From Photorhabdus namnaonensis (lineage in GTDB: Bacteria; Pseudomonadota; Gammaproteobacteria; Enterobacterales; Enterobacteriaceae): DNA of 64,000 bases. The position numbers and the translations under genes were made by a program. Location of the stretch: positions 54,432 to 118,431 of the forward strand of contig NZ_LOIC01000053.1 of the NCBI RefSeq assembly GCF_001684335.1. Reading direction: 5' to 3'. The notes under the pieces were generated by a model that ran no database searches, was not told where the DNA came from, and saw nothing but the letters and a program-made list of their open reading frames with translations. Every line of letters starts with the position of its first letter. Positions within the stretch are counted from its first letter, which is position 1. Shown here in pieces: positions 26,922-36,124 of this stretch.

Positions 26922-29900
26922 ATGAAAAATATTGTTTCTAAAAAATTAGCTGAGAATGTTCGTGATGGATTGGTTAGTTATTACTTAGGGCATATTTCAA
27001 AAACAGCTAATTCACCCGATTTAAAAACGCCGGATGATTTATATCAATATTTACTGATTGATAATCAGGTATCTAGTCAGGTTAATACCAGTGTCGTTGC
27101 ACAAGCGATTTCCAGTATTCAGCAATATATTAATAGCATTATGCTTAACATGGAACCTGGGTATGATTATCAATATGAAGATAGAGTAGAGAAATGGAGT
27201 GATGTTTTAAGCCAATATAATATTTGGTCTGGTTTTCAACAGTTATGGAATTATCCAGAGAATTATATTAGCCCTATATTACGCCAAGGTAAAACAAGTG
27301 ATTTTAAGGAGTTGGAGGATAATTTAAATAAAGGGAAGTTGAGTGATGAAGTTGTTCAAGAAGTTATATTGAATTATTTAAATAAATTTGAAGAAATAAG
27401 TAACTTAGAGTTAATGAGTGGTTATATCAATACGACTAAAGAATTAGCTCCCGCTCAGGCTGAATATTATTTTATTGGTAAGATGAATATTACGCCAGGT
27501 CAATATTATTGGCGATCCCTGAATATGGCTAATCGAAATATGCAAGATGTCATTAATCCTACCGCTTGGAAAGAATGGGAGAAAATTAGTATTCCTGCTA
27601 CTGGGGAAGTGATTAAGATCCGGCCGGTTGTTATTGATGGTCGTCTTCATATCGTTTGGTTGGCACATGAAGTTGATAATAATCATGAAGAAAAAAATTA
27701 TTATAGTATTAATTTGATATATCGAAAATTTAATGGTGAATGGAGTCTGCCAAATAAATTACGTACTTTTACCGGCGATAAGAGTAAAGTTAATGATGGT
27801 TTTGAATTAATTGCATTAATGGATTTGCGAGCTGAACCGGTATTAGTTATTTCTGCTATTTATAAGTCAGGAAAAGAAGAGCATTATCCGTACTCCTGTA
27901 ATTTACTATTTAACGAAGTTCCTGTGCCTTTGGTTGGTGATAAGTCATTAGATCTCTATATTTATCAACAGATTAAATTTAATGATACGGAGAATCTTAC
28001 ACAATCAAATATGTTGTCAGCCTATTTTGGGGATGCATATAAATTAGTTGATAAACCCGTTTATCAGGAATCAGGAAGTCATTCTGGGCTTGCGACAGGG
28101 AAAATGACACTATTTGCTGAAATGGGGAGTAGAAAACTACGTCTTAGTGGTAATAATAGTTTATCTATTGGCAAAGAGATTATTAAATCTGTGACATGTG
28201 ATATTGATCTTAAAAGTAAATCGAGTGAAGCAGGAAAGGTTAATATTTCACTTGCTGATGGCGCAAAAGAGAATAATGGGAAAATAACCGTTTCTGTCGC
28301 GGTGACTATAAATGATAATAGTTATGCGTCGGGTGACTATTTTTATATTATGTTTAATTCTAGTCAGAGTGGTTATCCTGAGTTGAACGTTAATTTTTCT
28401 GAATGGGGACAAAAGCAAGGTAATGCCTATCATTTTACCAAAGAAATGGAAGTACCATTGTCTGGACTAAAAGAAGCTAAAGTATTTAGTTCAGAACTCA
28501 ATAAATCTGGTGGTAAACTTGTTGCTTCTGGAGATGGCACGCCTAAAGTAGATATTGATCATTCAGGTTATCGGGAAGCTGATTTCTGTTTATGGAATAG
28601 TAAAGGAGGCAACGATAGTCTGTTATATTCAAAACGTCAACTACTCAATGGAAAGAGTATTATTACTACTGTAGAACTTGATCTCGATGAAATAAATGGT
28701 AATGATTCGAGTGTATTTTTAAAATTAGGTTATAAGAACGAGGGTGAAGATGCGGATTTAGGTTATAATTATTATGAAGTTAAAATAAGTAAAACGCCCT
28801 ATCCTAATTTGCTGTTGGCCTATGATAAAAAAACGCAAGCACAGTATCTGGATATTACTGAATTACAATTTAAATATCGATCTATCAGATTAAATACCCT
28901 ATTTGGCAAGGAGCTTATTGCGCGGGCTAACCACTCTATTGCTGATGTACTGAGCTGGGAGACACAACATATTAAAGAGCCGCCTATTCCGGGGAGTGAT
29001 AAAAATAATGATTCAGCGCTTAACGGAGCGAATAGTATTTATTTTTGGGAGCTTTTTTTTCATGTGCCCTATTTAGTTGCATATCAACTTAATGCCTCAC
29101 AACAGTACCAAGACGCACAAAACTGGTTACATTATATTTTCAACCCAGGAGTAAAAAATAAGGCTAATGGTAGCCCAGGCTATTGGAATTGCAGTCTGTT
29201 AGAGGTTTCTCAAGATAGCTCAGTACAGCTAAAAGGATTGCACGATCCCGATGCGATAGCTTATGCCGATCCGGTACATTATAAGAAAGCCATATTCCAA
29301 ATGTATGTGCGGAACTTAATTGATTTTGGTGATAGTTTTTATCGCTTTTTGACCCATGACGGACTTAATAACGCTAAATTACGCTATCTTCAAGCACAGC
29401 AATTACTTGGCCCCAGACCTGATTTTGATTTAGTCAGTCATTGGCTACCGATTGAATTGGCAGATATCACCTTTTCAAAGAATAATAAATTACGCGAATT
29501 TGAGAGGAATATTGATCCTAATATATTCATTGATCTGCCAGCCACTAAAGTCAGTGCTCATACGGCGGTGGATAATGCGATATTCAGAGTGCCGTTGAAC
29601 AATGATTTACTGTGGTATTGGGATATTTTATCCAGCAGATTTTATAATTTGCGCCATAATTTAACTTTAGATGGTAAACCTTTATCGTTACCATTATATG
29701 CAACACCTGTCGATCCGAAAAATTTGCTTGCTTTACTGGCGAACGGTGGATCATTATTGGCGGCAGGTAGTACGGCTATTCTGAATATACCGCCTTATCG
29801 TTTCCGGGCATTATTACCCAGTGTTTATCATGCGGTAGATACATTAAGTCATTTTGGTGATTTACTTTTGAGTGCGCAAGAACGTAAAGATCGTGCGGAA

Positions 29901-31319
29901 CAGGAAGAGTTGAATCAATTACATTTGAAAGAGTTAGCTGTTTTTACCATTTCATTGCAGAAAGATGCTGTCGCAATCGCTGAAAAAGGGAAACAGGCAT
30001 TATTAAAAAGTCAGCAGACATTACAACAACGGATTGATCATTATAAGGCGCTTTATGATGAAAACATTTCTACAGATGAAACCAACGCCTTGAATTTACA
30101 AGGTACGGCAAAAATTATTTCTTCTGTTGAGGAAGGAATGTTAACCGCCGCCGGTGCCGCCTCGCTGATACCTAGCATTGCGGGAACGTCATTTGGTGGA
30201 CAACGATGGCATATGCCGCTTGTTTGTTCTGCCGGTATTACACGTACAGCATCATTAATGATGCAAATGGCAAGTGATGCATTGAGCGTTAAAGCCAGTT
30301 ATAACCGGCGACGTGAAGAGTGGGAGATTCAATATAAACAGGCGGAAAGTGAGCTGGAAATGTTGAAAAAACAGATTGAACAGCAAGAGGCGCAAATTTC
30401 CGCCGCGAATACAACATTACAACAGTCTCAGGCACAACTGCAAAAAGAGCAGGATATGTATCAGTTTCTTACTGTGACCAGGGTAACGAAATCTTCGCTT
30501 TATCAATGGCTGAATGATCAGATGATGTCATTATATCGTCAGGCTTACGATGCAGTGCTTTCGCTATGTTTAAATGCACAAGCATGTTGGCAATATGAAA
30601 TGGGGGATTTTTCCACACAATTTATTGTGCAAAATGGTTGGGACGATAACCATAATGGTTTGTTGGTCGGAGAAAAGATTAAACTGAATCTATTGAAAAT
30701 GGAATCGGCTTATTTGAATCGTAATGAACGTCGTTTAGAATTAACTAAAACGATCTCGTTAAAAAATCTATTATCTGATACGAAAAAATGGCAAGATATT
30801 CAATCTGAACTTAAAACCGGTGAAGGAATTACATTTATACTGAATGAGAAATTATTTGATCAGGATTATGCCGGGCATTATTTACGCCAGATCACTTCTG
30901 TATCGGTTACGCTGCCGACATTAATTGGCCCTTATCAGGATATTAAAGCGACTTTAACTCAAACTAAAAGTTATACATTGAAAACGCCGGATATTAATGG
31001 TGTGAAATATTTACTTTCAAATAAAGAAGGCGATAATAAGCAAATTGTCACGAATTTGAGAGCGAGTCAACAAATCGCACTTTCATCAGGTATTAATGAT
31101 AGCGGTACATTTAATCTTAATTTCGGTGATGAACGCTATTTACCTTTTGAAGGAACCGGGGCGGTTTCTGACTGGAAACTTACCTTCCCATCAGCGGCAA
31201 CAGACAGTATACAGCGAGATATTCTGGATAATTTGGCAGATATTATTTTGCATGTACGTTATACCGCGAAGGATGGCGGAGAGGCATTTTCTGGTCAGGT
31301 AAGAGAACTACTTAAATAA
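26922..31319 (+). CDS. Tc toxin A-subunit, C-terminal half (TccB-like)
   Basis: A 1465-residue protein homologous to the C-terminal half of TcA toxins (TccB/TcaB). Near the N-terminus ISSIQQYINSIMLNMEPG is a TcA hallmark. The middle holds a variable beta-rich stretch (about 380-640) that may be a receptor-binding insert. The pore region shows a hydrophobic stretch at about 1060-1100 (AAGAASLIPSIAGTSFGG) and long Gln/Glu coiled coil on both sides. The C-terminus ends in the TcB-binding domain (VRYTAKDGGEAFSGQVRELL). It is about 100 residues shorter than the classic TccB. No TcB or TcC gene follows within the window, so cytotoxic cargo must come from elsewhere. Confidence 0.88.
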   Translation: MKNIVSKKLAENVRDGLVSYYLGHISKTANSPDLKTPDDLYQYLLIDNQVSSQVNTSVVAQAISSIQQYINSIMLNMEPGYDYQYEDRVEKWSDVLSQYNIWSGFQQLWNYPENYISPILRQGKTSDFKELEDNLNKGKLSDEVVQEVILNYLNKFEEISNLELMSGYINTTKELAPAQAEYYFIGKMNITPGQYYWRSLNMANRNMQDVINPTAWKEWEKISIPATGEVIKIRPVVIDGRLHIVWLAHEVDNNHEEKNYYSINLIYRKFNGEWSLPNKLRTFTGDKSKVNDGFELIALMDLRAEPVLVISAIYKSGKEEHYPYSCNLLFNEVPVPLVGDKSLDLYIYQQIKFNDTENLTQSNMLSAYFGDAYKLVDKPVYQESGSHSGLATGKMTLFAEMGSRKLRLSGNNSLSIGKEIIKSVTCDIDLKSKSSEAGKVNISLADGAKENNGKITVSVAVTINDNSYASGDYFYIMFNSSQSGYPELNVNFSEWGQKQGNAYHFTKEMEVPLSGLKEAKVFSSELNKSGGKLVASGDGTPKVDIDHSGYREADFCLWNSKGGNDSLLYSKRQLLNGKSIITTVELDLDEINGNDSSVFLKLGYKNEGEDADLGYNYYEVKISKTPYPNLLLAYDKKTQAQYLDITELQFKYRSIRLNTLFGKELIARANHSIADVLSWETQHIKEPPIPGSDKNNDSALNGANSIYFWELFFHVPYLVAYQLNASQQYQDAQNWLHYIFNPGVKNKANGSPGYWNCSLLEVSQDSSVQLKGLHDPDAIAYADPVHYKKAIFQMYVRNLIDFGDSFYRFLTHDGLNNAKLRYLQAQQLLGPRPDFDLVSHWLPIELADITFSKNNKLREFERNIDPNIFIDLPATKVSAHTAVDNAIFRVPLNNDLLWYWDILSSRFYNLRHNLTLDGKPLSLPLYATPVDPKNLLALLANGGSLLAAGSTAILNIPPYRFRALLPSVYHAVDTLSHFGDLLLSAQERKDRAEQEELNQLHLKELAVFTISLQKDAVAIAEKGKQALLKSQQTLQQRIDHYKALYDENISTDETNALNLQGTAKIISSVEEGMLTAAGAASLIPSIAGTSFGGQRWHMPLVCSAGITRTASLMMQMASDALSVKASYNRRREEWEIQYKQAESELEMLKKQIEQQEAQISAANTTLQQSQAQLQKEQDMYQFLTVTRVTKSSLYQWLNDQMMSLYRQAYDAVLSLCLNAQACWQYEMGDFSTQFIVQNGWDDNHNGLLVGEKIKLNLLKMESAYLNRNERRLELTKTISLKNLLSDTKKWQDIQSELKTGEGITFILNEKLFDQDYAGHYLRQITSVSVTLPTLIGPYQDIKATLTQTKSYTLKTPDINGVKYLLSNKEGDNKQIVTNLRASQQIALSSGINDSGTFNLNFGDERYLPFEGTGAVSDWKLTFPSAATDSIQRDILDNLADIILHVRYTAKDGGEAFSGQVRELLK

Positions 31320-31423
31320 TATGTGTATTTGTCGCTGTTTTTGTATTTAATATTTAATTAGGAATCTGGTAAATTTATTTTTATTATTTGCCAGGTTCTT
31401 GTTATTTTGATTGGGAATTAGGT

Positions 31424-31464
31424 AAAAGTGAAATTCAGCGTGCTAAGCGCTGGATTTCACTTTT
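31424..31464. terminator. Terminator between the Tc locus and the antitoxin gene
   Basis: A long inverted repeat AAAAGTGAAAtTCAGCG / CGCTGgATTTCACTTTT with a seven-base loop. The A and T runs at the stem ends make it usable in both directions. Confidence 0.7.
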
Positions 31465-31507
31465 GAGAGAGTTAAACGGCGGGTAATGTGGTTAAAGCGA
31501 CTTCCGG

Positions 31508-31783
31508 CTAGCTTATCTCGATATGCCGGATATATACACCTGCATGAGCCATCATCGCAATCAGCTTATCCACACTGAAAAGCTGTATTTTCCCCCTGGC
31601 AAGCTCTGAAACACGGGGTTGGGTAATCCCCAGTAATTTGGCGGCTTCAGCTTGGGTAAATTCCCGTTTTGTTATCCATGCATTGAGAATATTCATTAGT
31701 TGAGCACGGATCTTCATGTTTTCGGCCTGCTCTGGTGTATCTCTGATCGCGTCCCATACGCTTTCAAAAGTCTGCATTTTCAT
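31508..31783 (-). CDS. XRE-family antitoxin-type DNA-binding protein
   Basis: A 91-residue protein with a helix-turn-helix, FTQAEAAKLLGITQPRVSELARGKI, of the HigA-like kind that ends type II toxin-antitoxin operons. The preceding ribosome site (AGGAGCGG) is good. No toxin gene of normal size lies just upstream; only about 80 bases separate it from the next antitoxin gene, so the toxin partner has been lost or it regulates something else. Confidence 0.8.
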   Translation of the reverse strand: MKMQTFESVWDAIRDTPEQAENMKIRAQLMNILNAWITKREFTQAEAAKLLGITQPRVSELARGKIQLFSVDKLIAMMAHAGVYIRHIEIS

Positions 31784-31863
31784 AATTTCCGCTCCTGTAT
31801 CAGTGCCTTAAACGAGGTTTGTCAGCGGTCAGAATACCCCGAAAGGTACCTTTAATGGTTATG

Positions 31864-32193
31864 TTAAGCGGTGATAATTTTCAATCCTTGTTTATCAATG
31901 AGGTTTAGCATTCTTAATGCTGCCCCATTGGGTTTAATTTCACCACGCTCCCATTTTGATACGCTTTCTTTCGTCATATTAAGCGCCAGAGCTAAACTAG
32001 CTTGAGAAATGTTATAACGGTCGCGTAATTTCTTGATTTCATCGCCAGACATCGGGCGAGCTTTAGCTATATGTTTACTTAAATTGCGAACTTGAATTCT
32101 AGCTTCAAGTTTTTTGGTTAAATCACCGTTAGAAATACCAGCCTCTTCTAGCTCTTTTGCAAAGCCAAGCATTTCGTCCAATTTAGTGCTCAT
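31864..32193 (-). CDS. XRE-family antitoxin of a RelE-type pair
   Basis: A 109-residue antitoxin with a C-terminal helix-turn-helix: MSGDEIKKLRDRYNISQASLALALNMTKESVSKWERGEIKPNGAALRML, the HigA/YgjM-type core. It starts inside the toxin gene, overlapping by 11 bases, so translation is coupled. In such toxin-first operons the antitoxin neutralises the RNase toxin and represses the operon promoter. Confidence 0.88.
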   Translation of the reverse strand: MSTKLDEMLGFAKELEEAGISNGDLTKKLEARIQVRNLSKHIAKARPMSGDEIKKLRDRYNISQASLALALNMTKESVSKWERGEIKPNGAALRMLNLIDKQGLKIITA

Positions 32194-32572
32194 CTTTCAC
32201 CTCTACCAAAAGTTTTAGTTCGAGCATTTTTTTTATTTTTTTATCATCATACTTTAGAAGTTCTGTGGCAACGTCTTTGTAACCCTCCAAGTCATCGTCC
32301 TCGATTTCCTTAGCTCTCTTTCCGCTGACTTCACTTTTTGACCAGCCATCGAAAAAAAACAGGTTAGTTCCACTTTTAAAGAAGATGATAGTTCGTGTGC
32401 CACCACTTTTACCCGTGCCTTTTAAAGGAACCCGCTTCTTGATAACACCACCGCCTAAATCAGCTTCAAATACACCATTCATGACTTCAGACGCCGCTTT
32501 AAGTAAGGTATCTGTGGTGATTTTTAGTTTTTTAGCTTTTTTATTAAAAAGTTTTGTTAAGTAAATAGCCAC
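32183..32572 (-). CDS. RelE-family toxin (HigB2-like)
   Basis: A 129-residue basic protein with the layout of RelE/HigB mRNA-cutting toxins: KRVPLKGTGKSGGTRTIIFFKSGTNLFFFDGWSKSE is the central strand-turn-strand of this group (PF06296 type). It is first in a toxin-antitoxin operon with the XRE gene overlapping its end. The promoter with a dyad operator lies at 32599-32628. The lysine-rich C-terminus fits RNA binding. Activity is inferred from family. Confidence 0.85.
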   Translation of the reverse strand: MAIYLTKLFNKKAKKLKITTDTLLKAASEVMNGVFEADLGGGVIKKRVPLKGTGKSGGTRTIIFFKSGTNLFFFDGWSKSEVSGKRAKEIEDDDLEGYKDVATELLKYDDKKIKKMLELKLLVEVKDEH

Positions 32573-32598
32573 GAAATCCCCGCGATGGTAATTTTTAT

Positions 32599-32628
32599 TA
32601 TAGTAATCTTTGCTATAGTGTTGTGCAA
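32599..32628 (-). promoter_or_regulatory. Promoter and dyad operator of the RelE-type operon
   Basis: On the minus strand a -35 TTGCAC (32623-32628) and a -10 TACTAT (32600-32605) are 17 bases apart. A dyad CTATA/TATAG spans 32599-32617, inside the promoter, where an antitoxin repressor would bind. The toxin start follows about 30 bases downstream. Confidence 0.55.
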
Positions 32629-32783
32629 GTTTTAATCTATGTTATCTATATAAGCTAGGTCAGAGTAGTTATCAAATCGAGACCATTGACCGTTAAATAT
32701 CAGTCAAACCGTACCTATCAGGTTGTTGCGCAGCTTACCTGTGATGACCTCAGCTATTCCTTTCGTGTCTGTATTTTCATTAT

Positions 32784-32807
32784 ATAGGCCGCCATTTGGC
32801 GGCCTAT
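32784..32807 (-). terminator. Terminator-like hairpin after afuC
   Basis: A perfect ten-base stem ATAGGCCGCC / GGCGGCCTAT with a four-base loop, 33 bases past the afuC stop. Its T tract is weak on both strands. Confidence 0.6.
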
Positions 32808-32839
32808 TGATCTAAAAGTCAGGATTTTTTGCAATCAAA

Positions 32840-33895
32840 TTAACTGCTGCTTTTCTCTGCCAAAATAAACATCCCAAACGGATGAATTTCCAGATAATAA
32901 TTATCGCCAACATCGGGTTGCAATTGGGTAGCGTTAATCTGTAATAGCAGAGTTTGCCCTTGCCAATCGACGGTGACTTCATATTGTGGCCCCATGTAAG
33001 CCACATGGCTAATGGTGCAGCGTTGGCTGGTATTACCTTGATGGCTCAGGGTAATTGCTTCCGGTCTGACGCCTACCGTTACCGATTGCCGATTGGTGGT
33101 AAAGTTTGCTGGCCGTGGCAGGCGATATTGGAAAATCTCAACATAATCAGTACTTAAAGTCGCAGGGAAGATATTGGCGTCTCCCATAAAACTCGCCATA
33201 AACTCAGACGCCGGTTGGCGATAGAGTGTTTGTGGCGTGCCAATTTGCATGATTTTACCTTTATTCATCACCAGTACCGCGTCGGAAACTGCAAATGCTT
33301 CACTTTGATCATGAGTAACGTATAGCGAGGTGATATTAAATTGCTGCTGCAATTCGCGGATTTTCTCGCGCATACTGCGGCGCAGATTGGCGTCAAGGTT
33401 ACTCAGCGGTTCATCGAAAAGTAGCACTTTAGGTTTGAGGATCAGTGCGCGAGCGAGAGCGACACGCTGTTGTTGACCGCCAGAGATTTGGTCTACGTAA
33501 CGATCTTCAAAGCCGCCTAAGTCCACCAGCTCCAGCGCCTCTTTAACCCGTTCCCGTATCTCTGCTTTAGGCCGTCCTAGCATTTTCAGCCCGTAACCGA
33601 TATTTTCCCCCAGTGACATATGCGGGAATAGGGCATAGGACTGAAATACCATACAGATATCTCGTTGCTGAATAGAGCGATCTGTGACGTCTTCACCGTC
33701 AATGAAAATCTTACCTGCGCTAGGTTTTTCCAGCCCGGCAACCAGACGTAATACGGTGGTTTTACCGCAGCCGGAGGGTCCTAACAGTGTGACCATATGT
33801 CCCTGCGGAATAGATAGTTCCAGATTATCGATCACGGTGTTGCTACCGAACCGTTTGGTTACATTTTTCAGTTCGACAAAATTTTGTTGTGTCAT
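32840..33895 (-). CDS. afuC: Sugar-phosphate ABC transporter ATPase
   Basis: A 351-residue ABC ATPase of the FbpC/AfuC type, driving import by the neighbouring permease. Walker A is GPSGCGKTT, signature [14 protein letters not shown], Walker [13 protein letters not shown], and the H-loop follows in YVTHDQSEA. The C-terminal 110 residues form a TOBE regulatory domain. Long annotated as a ferric transporter, AfuABC of Citrobacter rodentium was shown to take up sugar phosphates; the uhpABC genes upstream support that here. It is the last gene of the operon. Confidence 0.92.
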   Translation of the reverse strand: MTQQNFVELKNVTKRFGSNTVIDNLELSIPQGHMVTLLGPSGCGKTTVLRLVAGLEKPSAGKIFIDGEDVTDRSIQQRDICMVFQSYALFPHMSLGENIGYGLKMLGRPKAEIRERVKEALELVDLGGFEDRYVDQISGGQQQRVALARALILKPKVLLFDEPLSNLDANLRRSMREKIRELQQQFNITSLYVTHDQSEAFAVSDAVLVMNKGKIMQIGTPQTLYRQPASEFMASFMGDANIFPATLSTDYVEIFQYRLPRPANFTTNRQSVTVGVRPEAITLSHQGNTSQRCTISHVAYMGPQYEVTVDWQGQTLLLQINATQLQPDVGDNYYLEIHPFGMFILAEKSSS

Positions 33896-33910
33896 GTCGT
33901 CACTCCGTGA

Positions 33911-35989
33911 TTACTGTACATTTTTGGCTTTGGAACGAGAGATCCGCGCTTCGCCAATCAGGTAGTCAAATAAGAAAATAATGGCCAGCATGACCACAAT
34001 CAGGATCGAGCCATAAGCGATAGCGACCCCGTATTCACCATCTTCCACTCGATTCAGAATATAAGAGGTTGCGACACGGGTGTCTGGCGTAACCAGGAAA
34101 ACAATCGCGCTGACGGTGGTAATCGCACGAACGAAGCTGTAGATCAGTGCGGATAAAATCGCCGGGCGCAGTAAGGGTAACAGTATATGGAAGATGGTTT
34201 TCATCGATCCGGCGCGCAGGCTGAGTGACGCTTCATCCAGTGATTTATCAATTTGTCCAAGACCGGCAATACCGGCCCGGATACCCACCGGTACATTACG
34301 CATGGTCATGGAGATTATGACGATAGCCGCGGTGCCGGTGAGGTAAAACGGTGAATCGTTGAAGGCCAGAATGTAGGAGACCCCGGCGACGGTACCCGGT
34401 ACGGCAAAACACAGCATGGTAGTGAATTCGATGGTTTTTTTACCGCGAAATTCCTGGCGTACGACAATGTAAGCAATCAGCAAACCGAGGATAGCGGTAA
34501 TAGGGGCGGCGATACCGGCGTAGAGCAAGGTATCCAGCAATGATGGCCATGCGCCGTCGTTCATCCCTTGACCGAACAGTTTGATAAAGTTATCCAAGGT
34601 CAGGGTGTAATCCACGCCCCAGTTAACGGTGAAACTGCCGTAGAAGATGCTGCCGTACAATAGAATGTTGAACACAACCCAGATAAACAAGATGGCGCAG
34701 ACACCCCAAACCAGTGAAGTCGGCAACGGTTGTACATCACCACGGTAGGATTTGCCGGAAACCGTGACATAGGAACGTTTACCAATCCACAAATACTGAA
34801 CGCAGAAGACCAGTAGCGAGAAAACCAGTAGCGAAGCGCCGAGAGTACTGGCGGCTTGATAGTCGAGTTGAGAACCGGTGATATAGAAATAGATCTGAGT
34901 CGCCAGTACGTCAAAGCTACCGCCTAATACCAGTGGATTACTGAAATCGGCCAGCGACTGGACAATGACGATCAGGAAAGCGTTCGCCAGCGCCGGTTTC
35001 AACAGCGGGATAAAAACATTGAAGAACGTCTGATAGCGGTTGGCCCGCAGAGTATAAGCAGCTTCTTCCAATGAGGGATGGATGGTTTTGATGGCGCCAT
35101 CAAGGATCATAAACGCCATTGGTGTGAAGGCTAGAACTTGCGCCAGCCAGATGCCGGTAAAGCCATACAGCCAGTTGGTGTTGGTCAGGCCAAACCAGCT
35201 CGCCATAAATTCAGTAATGTAGCCGGAGCGGCCCATCATCAATGTGACGCCTAAACCGACCACAAACGGCGGTGTGACGATGGGCAAAATAGAGAATACC
35301 CGGCCAATAATGGCGGAACGGCGAGCGATTCTGGCGGTGTAAATTGCCAATACCAGCCCGAAGAAAGTACAGCCCGCGCCAACCGCCAGCGAGAGCAAAA
35401 TGGAGTTGATAATAACCTGAATAATATGTGCTTGCCCCAGGATCGATAGAAAAGCGAATGGAGCAAACTGACCGGTATCATCCGTAAACATCGGAATAAA
35501 GATGGCGATACTTGGATAAAGGATAAATATACCGATGAGGGCAATAACCGTGACCAATGAGCCGATAACAAAACGATCACCACCTAACCACTCAAGGCGA
35601 GACAGGGCCAGGGTAATAATCGCGCCTAGAGAGATAAACAGGAAAATCGTCGAGTAGCCTAGCCCACGACCAATAATCGCTGCGCTAATAACGACAAATA
35701 GGGCGCATAATAAGGCATAACCCGCGTCAAAATAGTGGCGGCTATGTTGATTGCGGTTTGTTGGTGTCAGTGGGCGTAGTAGTAGCACTGAGGGTAATAG
35801 GAACCACAGTAAGCTGATGTTTAATCCGTTCCAGCCATAGGCGGCGAGAAGTTCATCTTGAGTAGAGTCGAAAAGGCCGTAGTCGAGGCTCCATGATGGC
35901 AAAAGCGCGAAGGCCAGCCACATCAGGGCAATCCACCAGAACACGGCATCCTGCTTCTGTCTGATAGGCAAGGTAAATGCGTGAGACAT
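33911..35989 (-). CDS. afuB: Sugar-phosphate ABC transporter permease, fused double domain
   Basis: A 692-residue inner-membrane permease with about twelve to fourteen hydrophobic segments. Two binding-protein-dependent transport domains are fused: the first EAA loop reads EEAAYTLRANRYQTFFNVFIPLL and the second DEASLSLRAGSMKTIFHILLPLL, both contacting AfuC. Size and layout agree with AfuB. A stem-loop region separates it from afuA, and afuC follows after 15 bases. Confidence 0.92.
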   Translation of the reverse strand: MSHAFTLPIRQKQDAVFWWIALMWLAFALLPSWSLDYGLFDSTQDELLAAYGWNGLNISLLWFLLPSVLLLRPLTPTNRNQHSRHYFDAGYALLCALFVVISAAIIGRGLGYSTIFLFISLGAIITLALSRLEWLGGDRFVIGSLVTVIALIGIFILYPSIAIFIPMFTDDTGQFAPFAFLSILGQAHIIQVIINSILLSLAVGAGCTFFGLVLAIYTARIARRSAIIGRVFSILPIVTPPFVVGLGVTLMMGRSGYITEFMASWFGLTNTNWLYGFTGIWLAQVLAFTPMAFMILDGAIKTIHPSLEEAAYTLRANRYQTFFNVFIPLLKPALANAFLIVIVQSLADFSNPLVLGGSFDVLATQIYFYITGSQLDYQAASTLGASLLVFSLLVFCVQYLWIGKRSYVTVSGKSYRGDVQPLPTSLVWGVCAILFIWVVFNILLYGSIFYGSFTVNWGVDYTLTLDNFIKLFGQGMNDGAWPSLLDTLLYAGIAAPITAILGLLIAYIVVRQEFRGKKTIEFTTMLCFAVPGTVAGVSYILAFNDSPFYLTGTAAIVIISMTMRNVPVGIRAGIAGLGQIDKSLDEASLSLRAGSMKTIFHILLPLLRPAILSALIYSFVRAITTVSAIVFLVTPDTRVATSYILNRVEDGEYGVAIAYGSILIVVMLAIIFLFDYLIGEARISRSKAKNVQ

Positions 35990-36031
35990 AATTTCCCTCT
36001 GTTTTATTATTATTGTGTAGTAGCAGCAGTA

Positions 36032-36116
36032 AGAAGCTATCCCTCAGGCATTATGGGGGCGGGAAAATAAAGTAGCCTGATGGATAGCTTCTAAGGGCGG
36101 GAAATGCTCCGCCCTT
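36032..36116 (-). promoter_or_regulatory. Intercistronic stem-loops between afuA and afuB
   Basis: Two nested structures lie in the 135-base gap. AAGGGCGG / CCGCCCTT (36093-36116) is a compact hairpin just after the afuA stop. A larger inverted repeat pairs 36032-36049 with 36075-36092 (AGAAGCTATCC...). Such elements after a binding-protein gene commonly protect its mRNA or partly terminate transcription, giving more binding protein than permease. That role here is inference. Confidence 0.6.
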
Positions 36117-36124
36117 GACTGACT

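Noticed and set aside
31784-31863. Possible 3' relic of a toxin upstream of the antitoxin at 31508-31783 (text GTFRGILTADKPRLRH then stop)
   Set aside because: Only about 16 codons, and I could not match them to any toxin family; kept out of the feature list.
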